Source: Helianthus annuus (taxonomy: Eukaryota > Streptophyta > Magnoliopsida > Asterales > Asteraceae). Taken from it: 64,000 nucleotides of DNA. The DNA lies in the NCBI RefSeq assembly GCF_002127325.2, contig NC_035441.2:47434663-47498662 (forward strand), read 5' to 3'. The position numbers were made by a program, and so were the translations under genes. The notes below the pieces were generated by a model. That model ran no database searches, was not told the DNA's origin, and saw nothing but the letters and a program-made list of their open reading frames with translations. Shown one piece after another: positions 25,089 through 34,734 of this stretch (positions within the stretch are counted from its first letter, which is position 1; each line of letters opens with the position of its first letter).

Positions 25089-26012
25089 GCAAAAGTTTGA
25101 CTTTTGCTTTGACTTCAGTTCTGACCCGTTTTAGTTAGGTATAAATATACCTTAGGACTCTCTTAGGACCAGGTCACATGTTGGTATAAACCTCTGTGGT
25201 CGGTTCATGAGTTATCCGAGTCTTTTGCGCAATTCCGTCATTCGCCTAAAAGTTGACCGTAACGGCCTTTTAAAATTAAAACGAGTATTTCGGACACGTG
25301 AACGGACCAAAACCTTGCTTATTAAATTATAAGCATGTCCTTAAAGTTTCACGTCAATCCGAGGTCTAGAATGAGAGTTATGCTAAAAAGCGCACTTTTA
25401 AGAAAGTTTTGTAATTAACGGCGCGATTAGCATAACGCCCATCTAACCCAAGTTTTCGTCACCAAAACTTTTACCCACTGTGGTAAAATAATATTTTGGG
25501 AATTTTAAAGATTTTTAATAATTTTTACCTTGCTCATAACCTGCGGTTATGGCTACGGTTCGGTAAATACCGAATATGCCCTTTTTGGCCAAAACGGGAG
25601 TTCTACAAGGTCTTTTGACCCGATTCCAGTTGCCACTGATTTTAAATAATAAATAAAGTATTTTAAGCTTTATAAGCTGTTCGGGAAACTCAGATTTCCT
25701 GTAGAACTCGAAAAGTTTTTTTTAAAGTCTTTAAAATGACCGAAAAGCCCCTACGGGGCATAATATAAACTTAAACTCGTTACGGGCATTACGGAAGGTA
25801 TCCTACTGATACCAAAATACTTTTAAGGCATATTGACTTAGGAAATAAGCGTAGGACACTTATGGTTAACCGTTTCGCCTATTTGCGCACACGGTACGGC
25901 CCATGGAACTAGTTTTCGTGCAATAGCCGATATGGGTCAAAATATATTATTTGAACCCCAAAATCCAAAGTATGAACTATAAACCCATATAAAACAAGTC
26001 ACTGAACTTGTT
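25089..26012 (+). other. Stem-loop-rich R-U5 region of E5
   Basis: Perfect stems: GCAAAAGT / ACTTTTGC (25089, 25100), GGTATA / TATACC (25138, 25146), TTTTACC / GGTAAAA (25469, 25482), CATAACC / GGTTATG (25535, 25545), TTCGGTA / TACCGAA (25559, 25568), GCCCC / GGGGC (25747, 25755), GGTATC / GATACC (25797, 25808), AACAAGT / ACTTGTT (25993, 26006). Three of them enclose a CACTG- or CTACT-like loop near 25476, 25804 and 26000. A further CACTG at 25634 sits in register without a clear stem, giving spacings of about 158, 170 and 196 bp. Confidence 0.75.
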
Positions 26013-27093
26013 GGGTCCAAATCATACTCCATTCTCGGTTTTCGCCTTTTCGTGCGAATTAACCATATCTATATATCGGAATCAACCGGTTTAAGCTACG
26101 GCTAATACAAGGACCGTTAGGATTCTAAGAGGTTAATTAAAACCTTCGTTCCAGATTAGGAGCCCCAGTAAAAGCTATCGGTGACTTGATCTAAATTAAG
26201 GATTTATACTTGCAAAGGTAAATACTTTAACTTATTTCCCCTATATGGGCTTGGGTTACGGTATATTAATACCGCTTGATTGAGCATTATATAATTCCAT
26301 CGCTTAGGTGGTTAATTGATTAAATATGATCGGCTCATTTAAACAGTTTTGTTGCTTATAAGCCTTTGGGGGGTTTAATGACCGTTGTCCCGGATATCCT
26401 TGGCATCATTTTACGAAATGGCCACGACCATCGACATCCCGGTGTAGGCGTACACCCGGTATAAAGTGTCGACATCAAATTTAAAAGACGTAGCCGTTGG
26501 TTTTTATACTACGGTTTTACGCAAACGTGGTGTGTCTATAAATCTTTAACCCGGCACGACCCGGGCTACTGAACGCATAAAAGAACATGTAAAACGTTCA
26601 CAAGATCATTATGAATTTTCCCAAGTTATAAAAGAGTTTGTGCCTTGTGCATTCAAATCAATTTAATAAACATTTTCAAATGTGTCAGTTGAATGTATTT
26701 ACCAGTGTAAACTGACGTATTTTCCCCAAAAAGATTAAGTGCAGGTACCTAAACGTAATTGGCTGGTATTAGCTCCCTAGCGTCGGGATAAGTCTCGCAA
26801 GCTTGATTGCAGTATCTGATGGAACAATACTTTGTGTTTATTTACGATCCACTGTGGATATATCCAACCCCTGTAATACATTTTGATATTACAATCAGAG
26901 GTTGAAATTTATATATTTATCTTATGCTTCCGCTGTGCATTATATAATTGTGTGGTTTGACTATATTGTTGCCAACATCGTCACGGTAATCCCCCACCGG
27001 GCCCACCGGTGAGACACGTGGAAATCGGGGTGTGACATGTCCCGCGGCTCCCGAAACGGGTCAAACCGGGTCGAGGGCCGTGACAGAAAAAGG

Positions 27094-27106
27094 TGGTATC
27101 AGAGCC
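27094..27106 (+). other. E4 primer-binding site (tRNA-iMet)
   Basis: TGGTATCAGAGCC, eight bases after the LTR end. It is complementary to the 3' end of plant initiator methionine tRNA and primes minus-strand synthesis. The same site is used by E2 and E3. Confidence 0.9.
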
Positions 27107-27433
27107 ACTGATCAAGCCACTGATTTAAGCCTATTAAGTATTTAGAAAATACTTAATTTTATTAAATTGCTATTTTGTGATTATGTGCTTTATTATCTGA
27201 TTAATTGCATATAGTATGGAACAGATTTTATATGTTTAGCAATTAATAAATAAATTAGACTAAAATTTTAGTACCTTTACAAGTCTAGAAGTCTTATTCA
27301 GTATATATATAAATTTATAAATAAAACTTAGGGTACTTTAAAATTCTAATTGTTCTGGTAGTTAAACACATATTTCTATCAAAATTTGTTATAAATTCTG
27401 ACATAATAATTGTGTGTATTATGCAAAAACAGC
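27107..27433 (+). other. E4 leader, no gene seen
   Basis: AT-rich, about 330 bp between primer site and first ORF. I see no coding sequence or clear repeat. Confidence 0.6.
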
Positions 27434-27835
27434 ATGAGTGATTTGTCTGATACCCTTCAGAATTTAAATCTCTATCCAGTAAGAGTAGAAGTTTCCAGAG
27501 ATTTTAATAGGTATATACCAGATATGGAGGAACCTATGGAATTTAATGTTTTACCTTTCGAGCCTAAGAAACCGGAAATTGAAGAAAGTTCTAGGCAAAT
27601 TAAGGGGTTACCATCTCAAGAAGAAATAGATCTTACAATAACAGACTATAGTATTATCAAGACTATTAATGAAACACAACTATCAATGAACTTAGAACCA
27701 GCTATTCCAAACCTTTCAGTACACTCGCAACCTTTTGAAATAGATGAATGGCTGACTCATGAAATGCAGTTACAGAACAATCCCTATAAACTTTTTCCTC
27801 AGTTCCAACTGAAACCTTTTACCAAATCCACCTAA
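27434..27835 (+). CDS. E4 pre-gag ORF, 133 codons, unknown
   Basis: ATG at 27434 (MSDLSDTLQNLNLYPVRVEV); the frame is open slightly further upstream but without ATG. The product is acidic in its first half (DMEEPMEF, KKPEIEESS) and ends FQLKPFTKST. No zinc knuckle, protease or coiled coil is visible and I do not recognise it. It sits where E3 carries its much larger pre-gag ORF, but I see no sequence similarity between them. It could be a remnant of a longer protein or a chance ORF. Confidence 0.45.
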   Translation: MSDLSDTLQNLNLYPVRVEVSRDFNRYIPDMEEPMEFNVLPFEPKKPEIEESSRQIKGLPSQEEIDLTITDYSIIKTINETQLSMNLEPAIPNLSVHSQPFEIDEWLTHEMQLQNNPYKLFPQFQLKPFTKST

Positions 27836-28179
27836 GAGTAACAAGAATACAGTTAGACTCCGCCAGTTCAACCAAGAATTAATAAGTATTGGGAATAGGA
27901 TCCAAGAGATTGGAAAACAAATCTCCTGGAAATACGATCCAAGGAAACAACGTTACTAGATTATTATTTAACAAAAGGATCGGGAATTGCGATTATGTAA
28001 TAGTAATAGTAAAATGGGCATGTGTAAAATAGAAAATAAAATAGTTATATATAGAAGCATGATCTAATGAAAATCTTAGAACATTTACAAATTTAGGTTC
28101 GTTTACGTGATTATGTGCAATTAAGTAACATTGGATTATTTCTTATATACTAATTATTTATCTATAAATTAGTTGTCCA
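27836..28179 (+). other. E4 spacer before gag, nothing recognised
   Basis: About 340 bp, AT-rich, stop codons in all frames. It separates the small ORF from gag as the 0.9-kb spacer does in E3. Confidence 0.6.
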
Positions 28180-29438
28180 ATGGAAAACGCTAATAATGAA
28201 CCAGTTAACGAGGAAAATCAATCTGAACATCAATCAGGGGGTCAATATATGACTAGGCAAGATATAGAAAATATCGTTGCTCAAGGGATAGCCAATACTA
28301 TTCCAACAATGATTGCTCAGGGGATAGCCAACGCTATTCCAGCAATTGTCACTGCTGTTAAAATCCCGTAGAACCACAGCAGATCATTCCTAGCAAACGT
28401 ATTTCTGAAGATAATTTCAGTAATAGCGTAAACGGAGGAAATGATCATGTTAATCATGATAATGAACCGCGACGAGCTCCGCTCCCTAAGAAAAGGAAAG
28501 CTGCAACGCCTGGTTGCACTTATAAGGAGTTCCTTGCCTGTAAACCTGTAGAATTCGCAGGCAATGAAGGGGCAACTGCGGCACTGCGTTGGTTGGAGAA
28601 AACCGAGGCGGTGATCAGAATAAGTAAATGTGTTGAGGAATATAAGGTTATGTACGCTTCGCACCTTTTCAAGGAAGAAGCATTAGAATGGTGGAATACA
28701 GTGTTACAAGCCAAAGGAAGTGACGTAGCCTATGCCAGGGGGTGGGAAGAATTTAAGCGATTAATAGAAAGGAAATTCTGTCTCGAATATGAAAAAGAGC
28801 AAATGGCAAATAAGTTTTTAAGTCACCGAATGGTAGATGTAGATTGTCGAGGGTATACTTCAAAATTCTTTGAGTATGCCAGAATTGTACCTACTCTGGC
28901 TTCGCCGGAACCGGTACTTATCTCTCGCTATATCTGGGGTTTGATTAGCGAAATTCGTGATATTGTCAAAGCTGCGAGACCCCGCACGATTGACGATGCG
29001 GTAGAATTAGCTAACACTCTAACTGACGGATTGGTACGCACACGGGAAGAAAATAGGAGAAAGAATTTAGCCCAGAAAATTTCCCAAGAATTTCATATAG
29101 GTAATAGTAACAATTTTAAGAAAAGAGAAAACGGGCGATTTTCCACTATTCCATTTTGCGATACCTGCAAAAGAAAGCATTTTGGAAAATGCAAAGGATG
29201 CTGCAATTTTTGCAAAATTCCAGGACATCGAGAAGAGGATTGCAGGAAAAAGAAGGCAATCACTTGCTACAATTGCGGAGAACCCGGACACTTCAGAACA
29301 AGCTGCCCGAAATTAGGCAACCCAACAAACGAAAAGGCGAAACCTGTAGAAGGGACTACCAAGAAAAACGCAAGAGCTTTTCAATTAACTACTCAGGAAG
29401 TTGAACTAATTCCTGACGTCATAGTTGGTACGTTTTAG
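28180..29438 (+). pseudogene. gag: E4 gag, one frameshift
   Basis: Starts MENANNEPVNEENQSEHQSG at 28180. A single-base frame change near 28366-28371 ends the first part at TAG; the rest is open in another frame to 29438. The second part has the Ty3/Gypsy gag core (GCTYKEFLACKP, WLEKTEAV, EALEWWNTV) and, near its end, CCHC knuckles CNFCKIPGHREEDC and CYNCGEPGHFRTSC with all metal ligands present. It encodes the capsid/nucleocapsid polyprotein that packages element RNA. With one lesion it is the least damaged gene of E4. Confidence 0.85.
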
Positions 29439-29760
29439 TTCCCAACGTTATGCAAAAGTATTATTTGACTCTGGTACGAACCAAAGTTTTATAAATACTT
29501 CATTCTGTCAAATCCTAATTTATCTTTAGCCAATCTTAGGCAAACTTTTATAAATTAAAATAACAATTAAGAATTCCGCGAGAATAAATAATATTTTGCA
29601 AGAAGCAAAAATAGAATTAATAGGACATAAAATTTTCTGTAAACTTGTTAGTAGCCGGATTCGATGTTATAGGAATAGATTGGTTAAATAACCTTGTTCG
29701 AATTCTTTGGGATAAAAGCTTCAGTATTATAGGAAGGACGAATCAAGGGAAAAGGTATAT
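29439..29760 (+). pseudogene. E4 protease remnant
   Basis: A short stretch near 29460 encodes FDSGTNQSF, the aspartic protease active-site motif with D-S-G kept, in a frame different from gag. Near 29645 the tail LVAGFDVIGIDWL survives, like FDIIVGMDWL of E2. The section between is frame-broken. It directly abuts a reverse transcriptase fragment (IDYGELK), so protease C-terminal and transcriptase N-terminal parts were deleted. Confidence 0.7.
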
Positions 29761-30138
29761 CGATTATGGGGAATTAAAGTTACAATTAGGAATCGATACC
29801 CATTCTCTAGGATTAAGGATCTATTTGATCAAACTTTAGAACACTAGGTAATTGTCTACGATATATTTGTGTGTTTTAGATATCATCAATTGAAAGAACA
29901 AAACATACCTAAAACCGCTCTCAGGATTAGGTATGAGCGATACAAATTCACAATCATGCCCTTCGAATTAACAAATGCCCTAATAGCATTTATGGACATG
30001 ATAAACAGAATATGTAAACTATATTTGGATAAATTTGTAATTGTTTCATCAAACAATATACTTATTTACTTCAAAAGTCAGGAGGATTATTGTAAGTATT
30101 TATATGCACTCTTAACCTTGTTAAGAAAAGAAAGCTAA
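29761..30138 (+). pseudogene. E4 reverse transcriptase remnant, catalytic Asp lost
   Basis: Recognisable blocks are IDYGELKLQ, then FRYHQLKEQ, KTALRIRYERYKFTIMPFEL and LDKFVIVSSNNILIYFKS. In E2 and E3 the matching site is FIDD, whose two Asp bind catalytic metal; here it reads SSNN. The domain is also internally deleted, and ends before RNase H. It cannot be an active polymerase. Confidence 0.85.
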
Positions 30139-30491
30139 AGTACGTAGGATTATTTCCAGTGATCCAACAAATAAGACCAGTAACTTATCATCAACAAATA
30201 CCAGAAGAATTATTTAAAGTACATGATATATTTCATGTATCCAATCTTAAGAAATAGTTAGCAGACAAAACCCTGGTAGTACCTCTTCAAGAGGAAGAAG
30301 TAAACGAAAAGTTAAAGTTCATAGAAAAGTCACTACGGATAAAGGATAGAAGAGTCAAAATTCTTACACATAAACAACTAGTATTAGTAGGACTCAAAGA
30401 AAGAACCCGGATATATCTGAAAACTAAAATCAGAAATGAAGCAGAGGTACCCTCATCTATTCCAGTAAATCTCGAGGACGAGATTTTTATT
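30139..30491 (+). pseudogene. E4 integrase tail and chromodomain remnant
   Basis: Frames contain IPEELFKVHDIFHVSNLKK, then a stop, and EKLKFIEKSLRIKDRRVKIL, matching the end of the E3 polyprotein ([37 protein letters not shown]). The E3 C-terminal words KVKWDARR and YTWEVE are not recognisable. A deletion from reverse transcriptase to this point removed RNase H and the integrase core. Confidence 0.75.
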
Positions 30492-30504
30492 AAGGTGGGG
30501 AGGA
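30492..30504 (+). other. E4 polypurine tract
   Basis: AAGGTGGGGAGGA, immediately before the 3' LTR start TGTAACAAC. Confidence 0.85.
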
Positions 30505-31985
30505 TGTAACAACTATCACTAAAATCCACAATTAGGATGGTAATTAGCTATTAAGGAAATCCTAATTAAGACACCCAAGTGATTCTACACAAACCCTAAA
30601 ATTTTCAGAATTTTCAGAATCAGGATCAGGGCCCCTAAAACTCAGGGGGGGCAAAACCCTAGTTACGATTATCCTCATAACTATCTGTCAAGTTCGAAAT
30701 TGAAGGAACTGTCGACACAGCAAGCCTAGTTACACACGTAGCTACCCTATGAACATAGGTTACCACTCGCGTAGCGCGACGCCTATAAGGGTACCCCTCG
30801 CGCTACGCGACAGGGTCAAATTTTGGGTATAAATAGAGGGGTCTGGCACTTGCATTCTGGTGTTAATTCGACGAAGAAATTCACTTCGTAGACGAAGTTA
30901 TACACTATTTACTACAAAAACACACACTAATATCGAATCGCTGCCGCGGAACAGGGTAATTACTCGATCGCTATTACGATTCAGTTTCCGGAATCAATAC
31001 ATTCAAAGAATGTCTAAGTGCCGCCCACATTGGGCTATGCTTTGTCGTTTGTCGGTAATCCGATAAATGAGTTGAAGCATTGTACTTTGTCGTTTGTCGA
31101 TAATTCGATAAATGAGTTGAAGTACTATACTTTGTCGTTTGTCATTTTGATAAATGAGTTGAAGTATTGCACTTGGTCATTCATTGTGAGAAATTGATCT
31201 CGGAAGTTATCGTAACTGCTGTATTGATTACTAACTCGTTTGCGTGTATGCATTATTATTTGAATTAGGATAATCAAGGCTAATCAGTAGGCTTATACCT
31301 TGCCCGTTAAATCTGCAATGTGAGTCATTCTTCTTTTTAACTGTTTTCTCACAGTTTGTGAGTAAGTATTACAATTCCTCAAATTATTTTCAAAGTGTTA
31401 TAATTACAGGGATTAAGTCGTGGTTATCTTAACCGCTGGTTAGTGGGGTATTGTGCACATTACTAATTTCTCACGGTTAGGCAATAAGCCCTAACATGGG
31501 TTAGGCTAATAAGACCTAACAGTGACAAAACGTCACTAATTGGGTGACTGGACCCAATAGTGGTATGACCATCGTCACACGGGTGGCAAGACCAGATATT
31601 AATTAAGATACTGCCATAGTAATCGCTCTTATGCTGTAATTTATAACTATGTGTCATTTTATCAAACTGAATGATTCACTCAGTATTTCCCCGCTAACAA
31701 AACCTTTTTACAACATGTTTCAGGTGACCTACTGAATTAAGTACACGTGCTACGGAGCACTATCAAGCTTGAAGTGGTGGCTCAACTAAAATAAATAAAC
31801 ATGTTTGTAAAATAATGAAATTATGATATTTACGGGATTATCCCGAAATGTAAATAAATAATACTCGGGCAAATTTTCTAAGTATAAAACGATCCTGCTA
31901 AGACTTCCGCTATAAAAATAAATACCACGGGATTTTCTGTCCCGCGGCTCCCGAAACGGGTCAAACCGGGTCGGGGGCCGTGACA
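30505..31985 (+). mobile_element. E4 3' LTR (1481 bp)
   Basis: Uninterrupted copy of the LTR. It contains the GC-rich inverted repeat (30767-30810), TATA box (30828-30836), 45-bp repeats (31040-31171) and five stem-loops (31476-31571). It ends at GGGCCGTGACA followed by TATAT. It gives the empty-site reference for the E5 insertion. Confidence 0.92.
30828..30836 (+). promoter_or_regulatory. TATA box of E4 3' LTR
   Basis: TATAAATAG, same position as in the 5' LTR. It could drive read-out into the E1 LTR behind it. Confidence 0.6.
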
Positions 31986-32211
31986 TATATCAAACTATAC
32001 TTTGGTAAACAGTAGCATATCAAACTATGCTTTTGGTAATTAACCAAGTAGTATGTTAAAACATGTGTTGGATTTTGTACTTAGTATATCAAAATATACT
32101 TTGGTAGATCACATTTGAGAGTACATCAAACTGTACTTTTGTAGTATATTAACATATACAAAAAGAGTGTGATTTGGTATTCAATCAAGCCTTAGTGTAT
32201 CAAACTACACT
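31986..32211. repeat. Hairpin minisatellite in E1 LTR, part 2
   Basis: The array continues after E4. It has the right half of the split unit (TATACT at 31996-32001); AGCATA / TATGCT at 32014-32031; a weaker unit near 32049; AGTATA / TATACT at 32083-32100; AGTACA / TGTACT at 32120-32137; GTATAT / ATATAC at 32144-32159; and AGTGTA / TACACT at 32194-32211. The loop TCAAA(C) is constant in most units while both arms change together. Confidence 0.88.
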
Positions 32212-33012
32212 TTGGAGACTATAGAAATACCACAAAGGCAATTTCTATTTGGTTAAAATTTGGTTTCTGACATTCCATACAACAGGAATGGGGTGTCTAG
32301 TCCTATAGCGCTATATCATACTACCAATCGGCTGGGTGAATGTATAAGAATGGCACAATCCAACAATTTGTTTATTAAGTTTTGGAAAAATCAGTGTTTA
32401 AACCATAGGAAATCGTTTAATTTATCAAAAGAATATGTAATAAGCATGTATAATCATGTAGTTTAAAATCAGGAAAATAACAGATAGGCATATATGTTTC
32501 ACCCCAAAACAATTGAAAACAGTAAAAGAGGGGACTATGTACTCACTTGAGATTGCAAGTATCCTTGATTAAGTGTCCTATCAAAGCTCGGGAAATCAAG
32601 GAATCAAGTGGCACCTAGTACGGATCACTATGTTAAACAATCGGATCCTAAATCGGGAGATAGGATAGAATGGTGTTCTATAAATCAAATGAGTATTTAA
32701 ACTCATATGGTATGATTTAATGGAACTAACATTCTGATTTGGAAGTTTACCTAAGTGCTTTTGACCCGTTTCGACCCATTATGGTAGTATAAGCCACTAT
32801 AATGCGTCGTTTGCGTAAAACTATGTTCGGATGGTTAACTATGTGCTATGTCAAGTCTTACATGCCCAATTATCCCTAAATATGTTACTAAATCAGATTA
32901 TATGTCAAAAATATGTTCACATAGTCAAAATATGGATTTTAGCTTCAAAAGGGCATTTTGGTCATTTCCTATGGGCATACAAGCTAACTAGCATACGACT
33001 AACCAATCCTAT

Positions 33013-33455
33013 GTGATCATAAGGTATAACCTCAGTGGTTATTCCCTATGCAACTATGATCACTAACTCTTGGTCGGATCTTAAAGATCGACCAAACGGG
33101 TTGGGTTCGAAAGTCTAAGCAGTTGTTTAGACTGCTTACCTTACGACCCTAAACAAGCACTAAACTAATAGTGTCGAGTTAAACATGTCAAAACATGTTT
33201 AACCTACTGATTTGGTATCAAAACAAAGTGTTTTGATACCCTAAAGTAGTTCCGTTGCAAAATGCGTGCTAAAACGCATTTTGACCGAAACTTTGACTCG
33301 ACACTACACCTAGTTAACGTGGTAATCAGCGGCTATAATCACGAAGGATTATAACTATCGTGATTACAATCACGTGTTAAAGTTCAATTGAACTTTGACT
33401 TGACCAATTGATGGTCAAAACCGAAAGTCAAACTGTTGGCCAAACGTTTGACTTT
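33013..33455 (-). other. Conserved stem-loop series in E1 LTR (R-U5)
   Basis: Consecutive perfect or near-perfect stems. Arms are: GTGATCATA / TATGATCAC (33013, 33055) with inner ATAACC / GGTTAT; TTGGTC(G)GATC / GATCGACCAA (near 33070); TAAGCAGT / ACTGCTTA (near 33110); GTTAAACATGT / ACATGTTTAAC (33178, 33193); GGTATCAAAAC / GTTTTGATACC (33214, 33230); GTAATCA / TGATTAC (33322, 33361) around GCTATAATC / GATTATA; AAAGTTC / GAACTTT (33379, 33390); TTGACCA / TGGTCAA (33400, 33412); AAAGTCAAAC / GTTTGACTTT (33424, 33446). The same series occurs in E2 at 43810-44258. The start lies about 170 bases downstream of the LTR TATA-like site, so it should be in the transcript. Function is unknown. Confidence 0.8.
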
Positions 33456-34717
33456 CTGCACTACATAAGGAAAAAGCAAATAAAAGAATGAAAGAAGCTC
33501 ACCCAAGTCCTTGCTATCTTTTCTACAAAGAAGACAAGTCCCAAACTCAATTGGGAGAGCTCCAAAGCAGATGTAAAGGAGAGAAGAGAGGAATGAGCAA
33601 TGAACAAGTGAATGGAGTGGCCTATTATACTTGTTGGTGATCAACAAGATCATGACAAGTGGTTTGTTTAGCCATTAAGCAATGAATCACAACCATACAT
33701 GTGTTAGGGACAGCTGGTATTACTTGGAGAGCACATAAACTTGCTCAACATTCCAAGAAAAATGCATAAACAATCCCTGAACTATGAAACAGCAGCAAAA
33801 ACAAACTTTCTGGAACTGGGCATGCTGACGCGGCCCGCGTAAGAAATGGGAGAGGGCTTACGCAGCCCGCCTGGGCTCCCCGGATCAGCAACAGTTTGAT
33901 ATATTGACAGCTTTAGTCCCTGCATGCATTCGAGTCCATTTCAGGCCTTTTTGACCCCCGTTAAGCCATTTTCAAGGCTCTACAAGGTCAATGAAGTTTA
34001 GAGGACTCAAAATATGCTTGGAACACTCTCGGATGTCGGCTCGTTTGGTCGTACGGTCGCGTTGTTCGTTAAATTACGACGAAACTCAAACGGACGCGAA
34101 AACGAACCAAATTAAGCGATGAATGGGATATTTGCATGCCGATCACTAAAATAAAAATATTTTAGTGTGTACAAAAATTTTGGATGTCCAGATGTGTCCA
34201 GAACGTAAGATATGCGCGAAAATGCAAACTTACGCCGTTTTTGACACTTTTAGTCCCTGTAAGATCATATAAGCATGTTTTCGCACACCGAACCTATCAA
34301 AGCTTATTTCTAAGCTATGTTTAGGTTATATATGGTATGTTTAGCTTATGATCAAGTTCCGGACTGAACGTTAGCTTACGAATCGGTATAGTTTCGCAGT
34401 TTGACGCAAATAGTCCCTGCGATCGAATAAACTTGTTTTTGTCATACCAAACCTTCCAAAACTTATTTCTAAGTTATGTAAAGGTTATTTAAGGTATGTT
34501 AAGCCTATTTCACTATTCCGGAGTGTTTGTCGCGTTAAACTGATTACGTTTACGCGCCAGTGCGCGTATAACTTTCCAGAAAGCGATTTAAAGCTCGGAA
34601 TTGAACAAGAATTGATATGTGCAAAAGATATACCTATTTATACAAATCCCAAGTATGAAACACAATATTTCATTGACTTGACATTTGTTTGGTGTTCGTG
34701 GTGACACATGTGTCACA

Positions 34718-34734
34718 GTCTCCCCTACTTTAGG
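34718..34734 (-). other. E1 polypurine tract
   Basis: On the minus strand the purine-rich CCTAAAGTAGGGGAGAC ends directly at the TGTGACAC start of the 3' LTR. Just upstream is AAATTTCGGGACGAAATTT, also present ahead of the E2 tract at 42538. This is the plus-strand priming site of Ty3/Gypsy elements. Confidence 0.85.

Larger units (their letters stand above)
23639..27037 (+). mobile_element. E5: solo LTR of the E3 family (3399 bp)
   Basis: Starts TGTAACACCTCG and ends CACGTGGAAATCGGGGTGTGACA-like sequence (written here in part: GGAAATCGGGGTGTGACA), the same ends as the E3 LTRs. It has no internal region and is flanked by TGTCC, so it is a solo LTR left by recombination between the two LTRs of a full copy. 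A TATA box is at 24588. Downstream are several perfect stems (25089-26012) and a module of about 160 bp. No coding region is seen in these 3.4 kb. Confidence 0.92.
22202..27085 (+). mobile_element. E4 5' LTR (1480 bp, split by E5)
   Basis: Starts TGTAACAACTATCAC and ends GGGCCGTGACA. From the start it holds a GC-rich inverted repeat (22464-22507), a TATA box (22525-22533), three 45-bp repeats (22737-22868) and five adjoining stem-loops (23173-23268). E5 lies between 23638 and 27043. An ORF of 68 codons near 22557 occurs in both LTRs but resembles nothing I know. Confidence 0.9.
22202..31985 (+). mobile_element. E4: deleted Ty3/Gypsy chromovirus with 1.48-kb LTRs
   Basis: Order on the plus strand: 5' LTR (22202-23638 plus 27043-27085), primer site (27094-27106), small ORF, gag, decayed protease and reverse transcriptase, integrase/chromodomain tail, polypurine tract, 3' LTR (30505-31985). 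The 5' LTR is split by E5. Without E5 the element is about 6.4 kb; RNase H and most of integrase are deleted. LTRs are 1480 and 1481 bp with about nine differences by eye (about 0.6%), so it moved recently although its enzyme genes look long dead. It is a non-autonomous member of a third LTR family. Confidence 0.92.
21475..34717 (-). mobile_element. E1 3' LTR (3454 bp, split by E4)
   Basis: The LTR is 21475-22201 plus 31991-34717. On the minus strand it begins TGTGACACATG after the polypurine tract and ends CGGGGTGTGACA. Its TATA-like site (33622-33629) reads TATAATAG, one base shorter than TATAAATAG in the 5' copy. Downstream of that (lower coordinates) come the shared stem-loop series (33455-33013) and the hairpin minisatellite (32211-21889). 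Most of the LTR is therefore predicted R-U5. Small ORFs such as 33384-33653 and 32260-32466 are not supported as genes. Confidence 0.88.
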
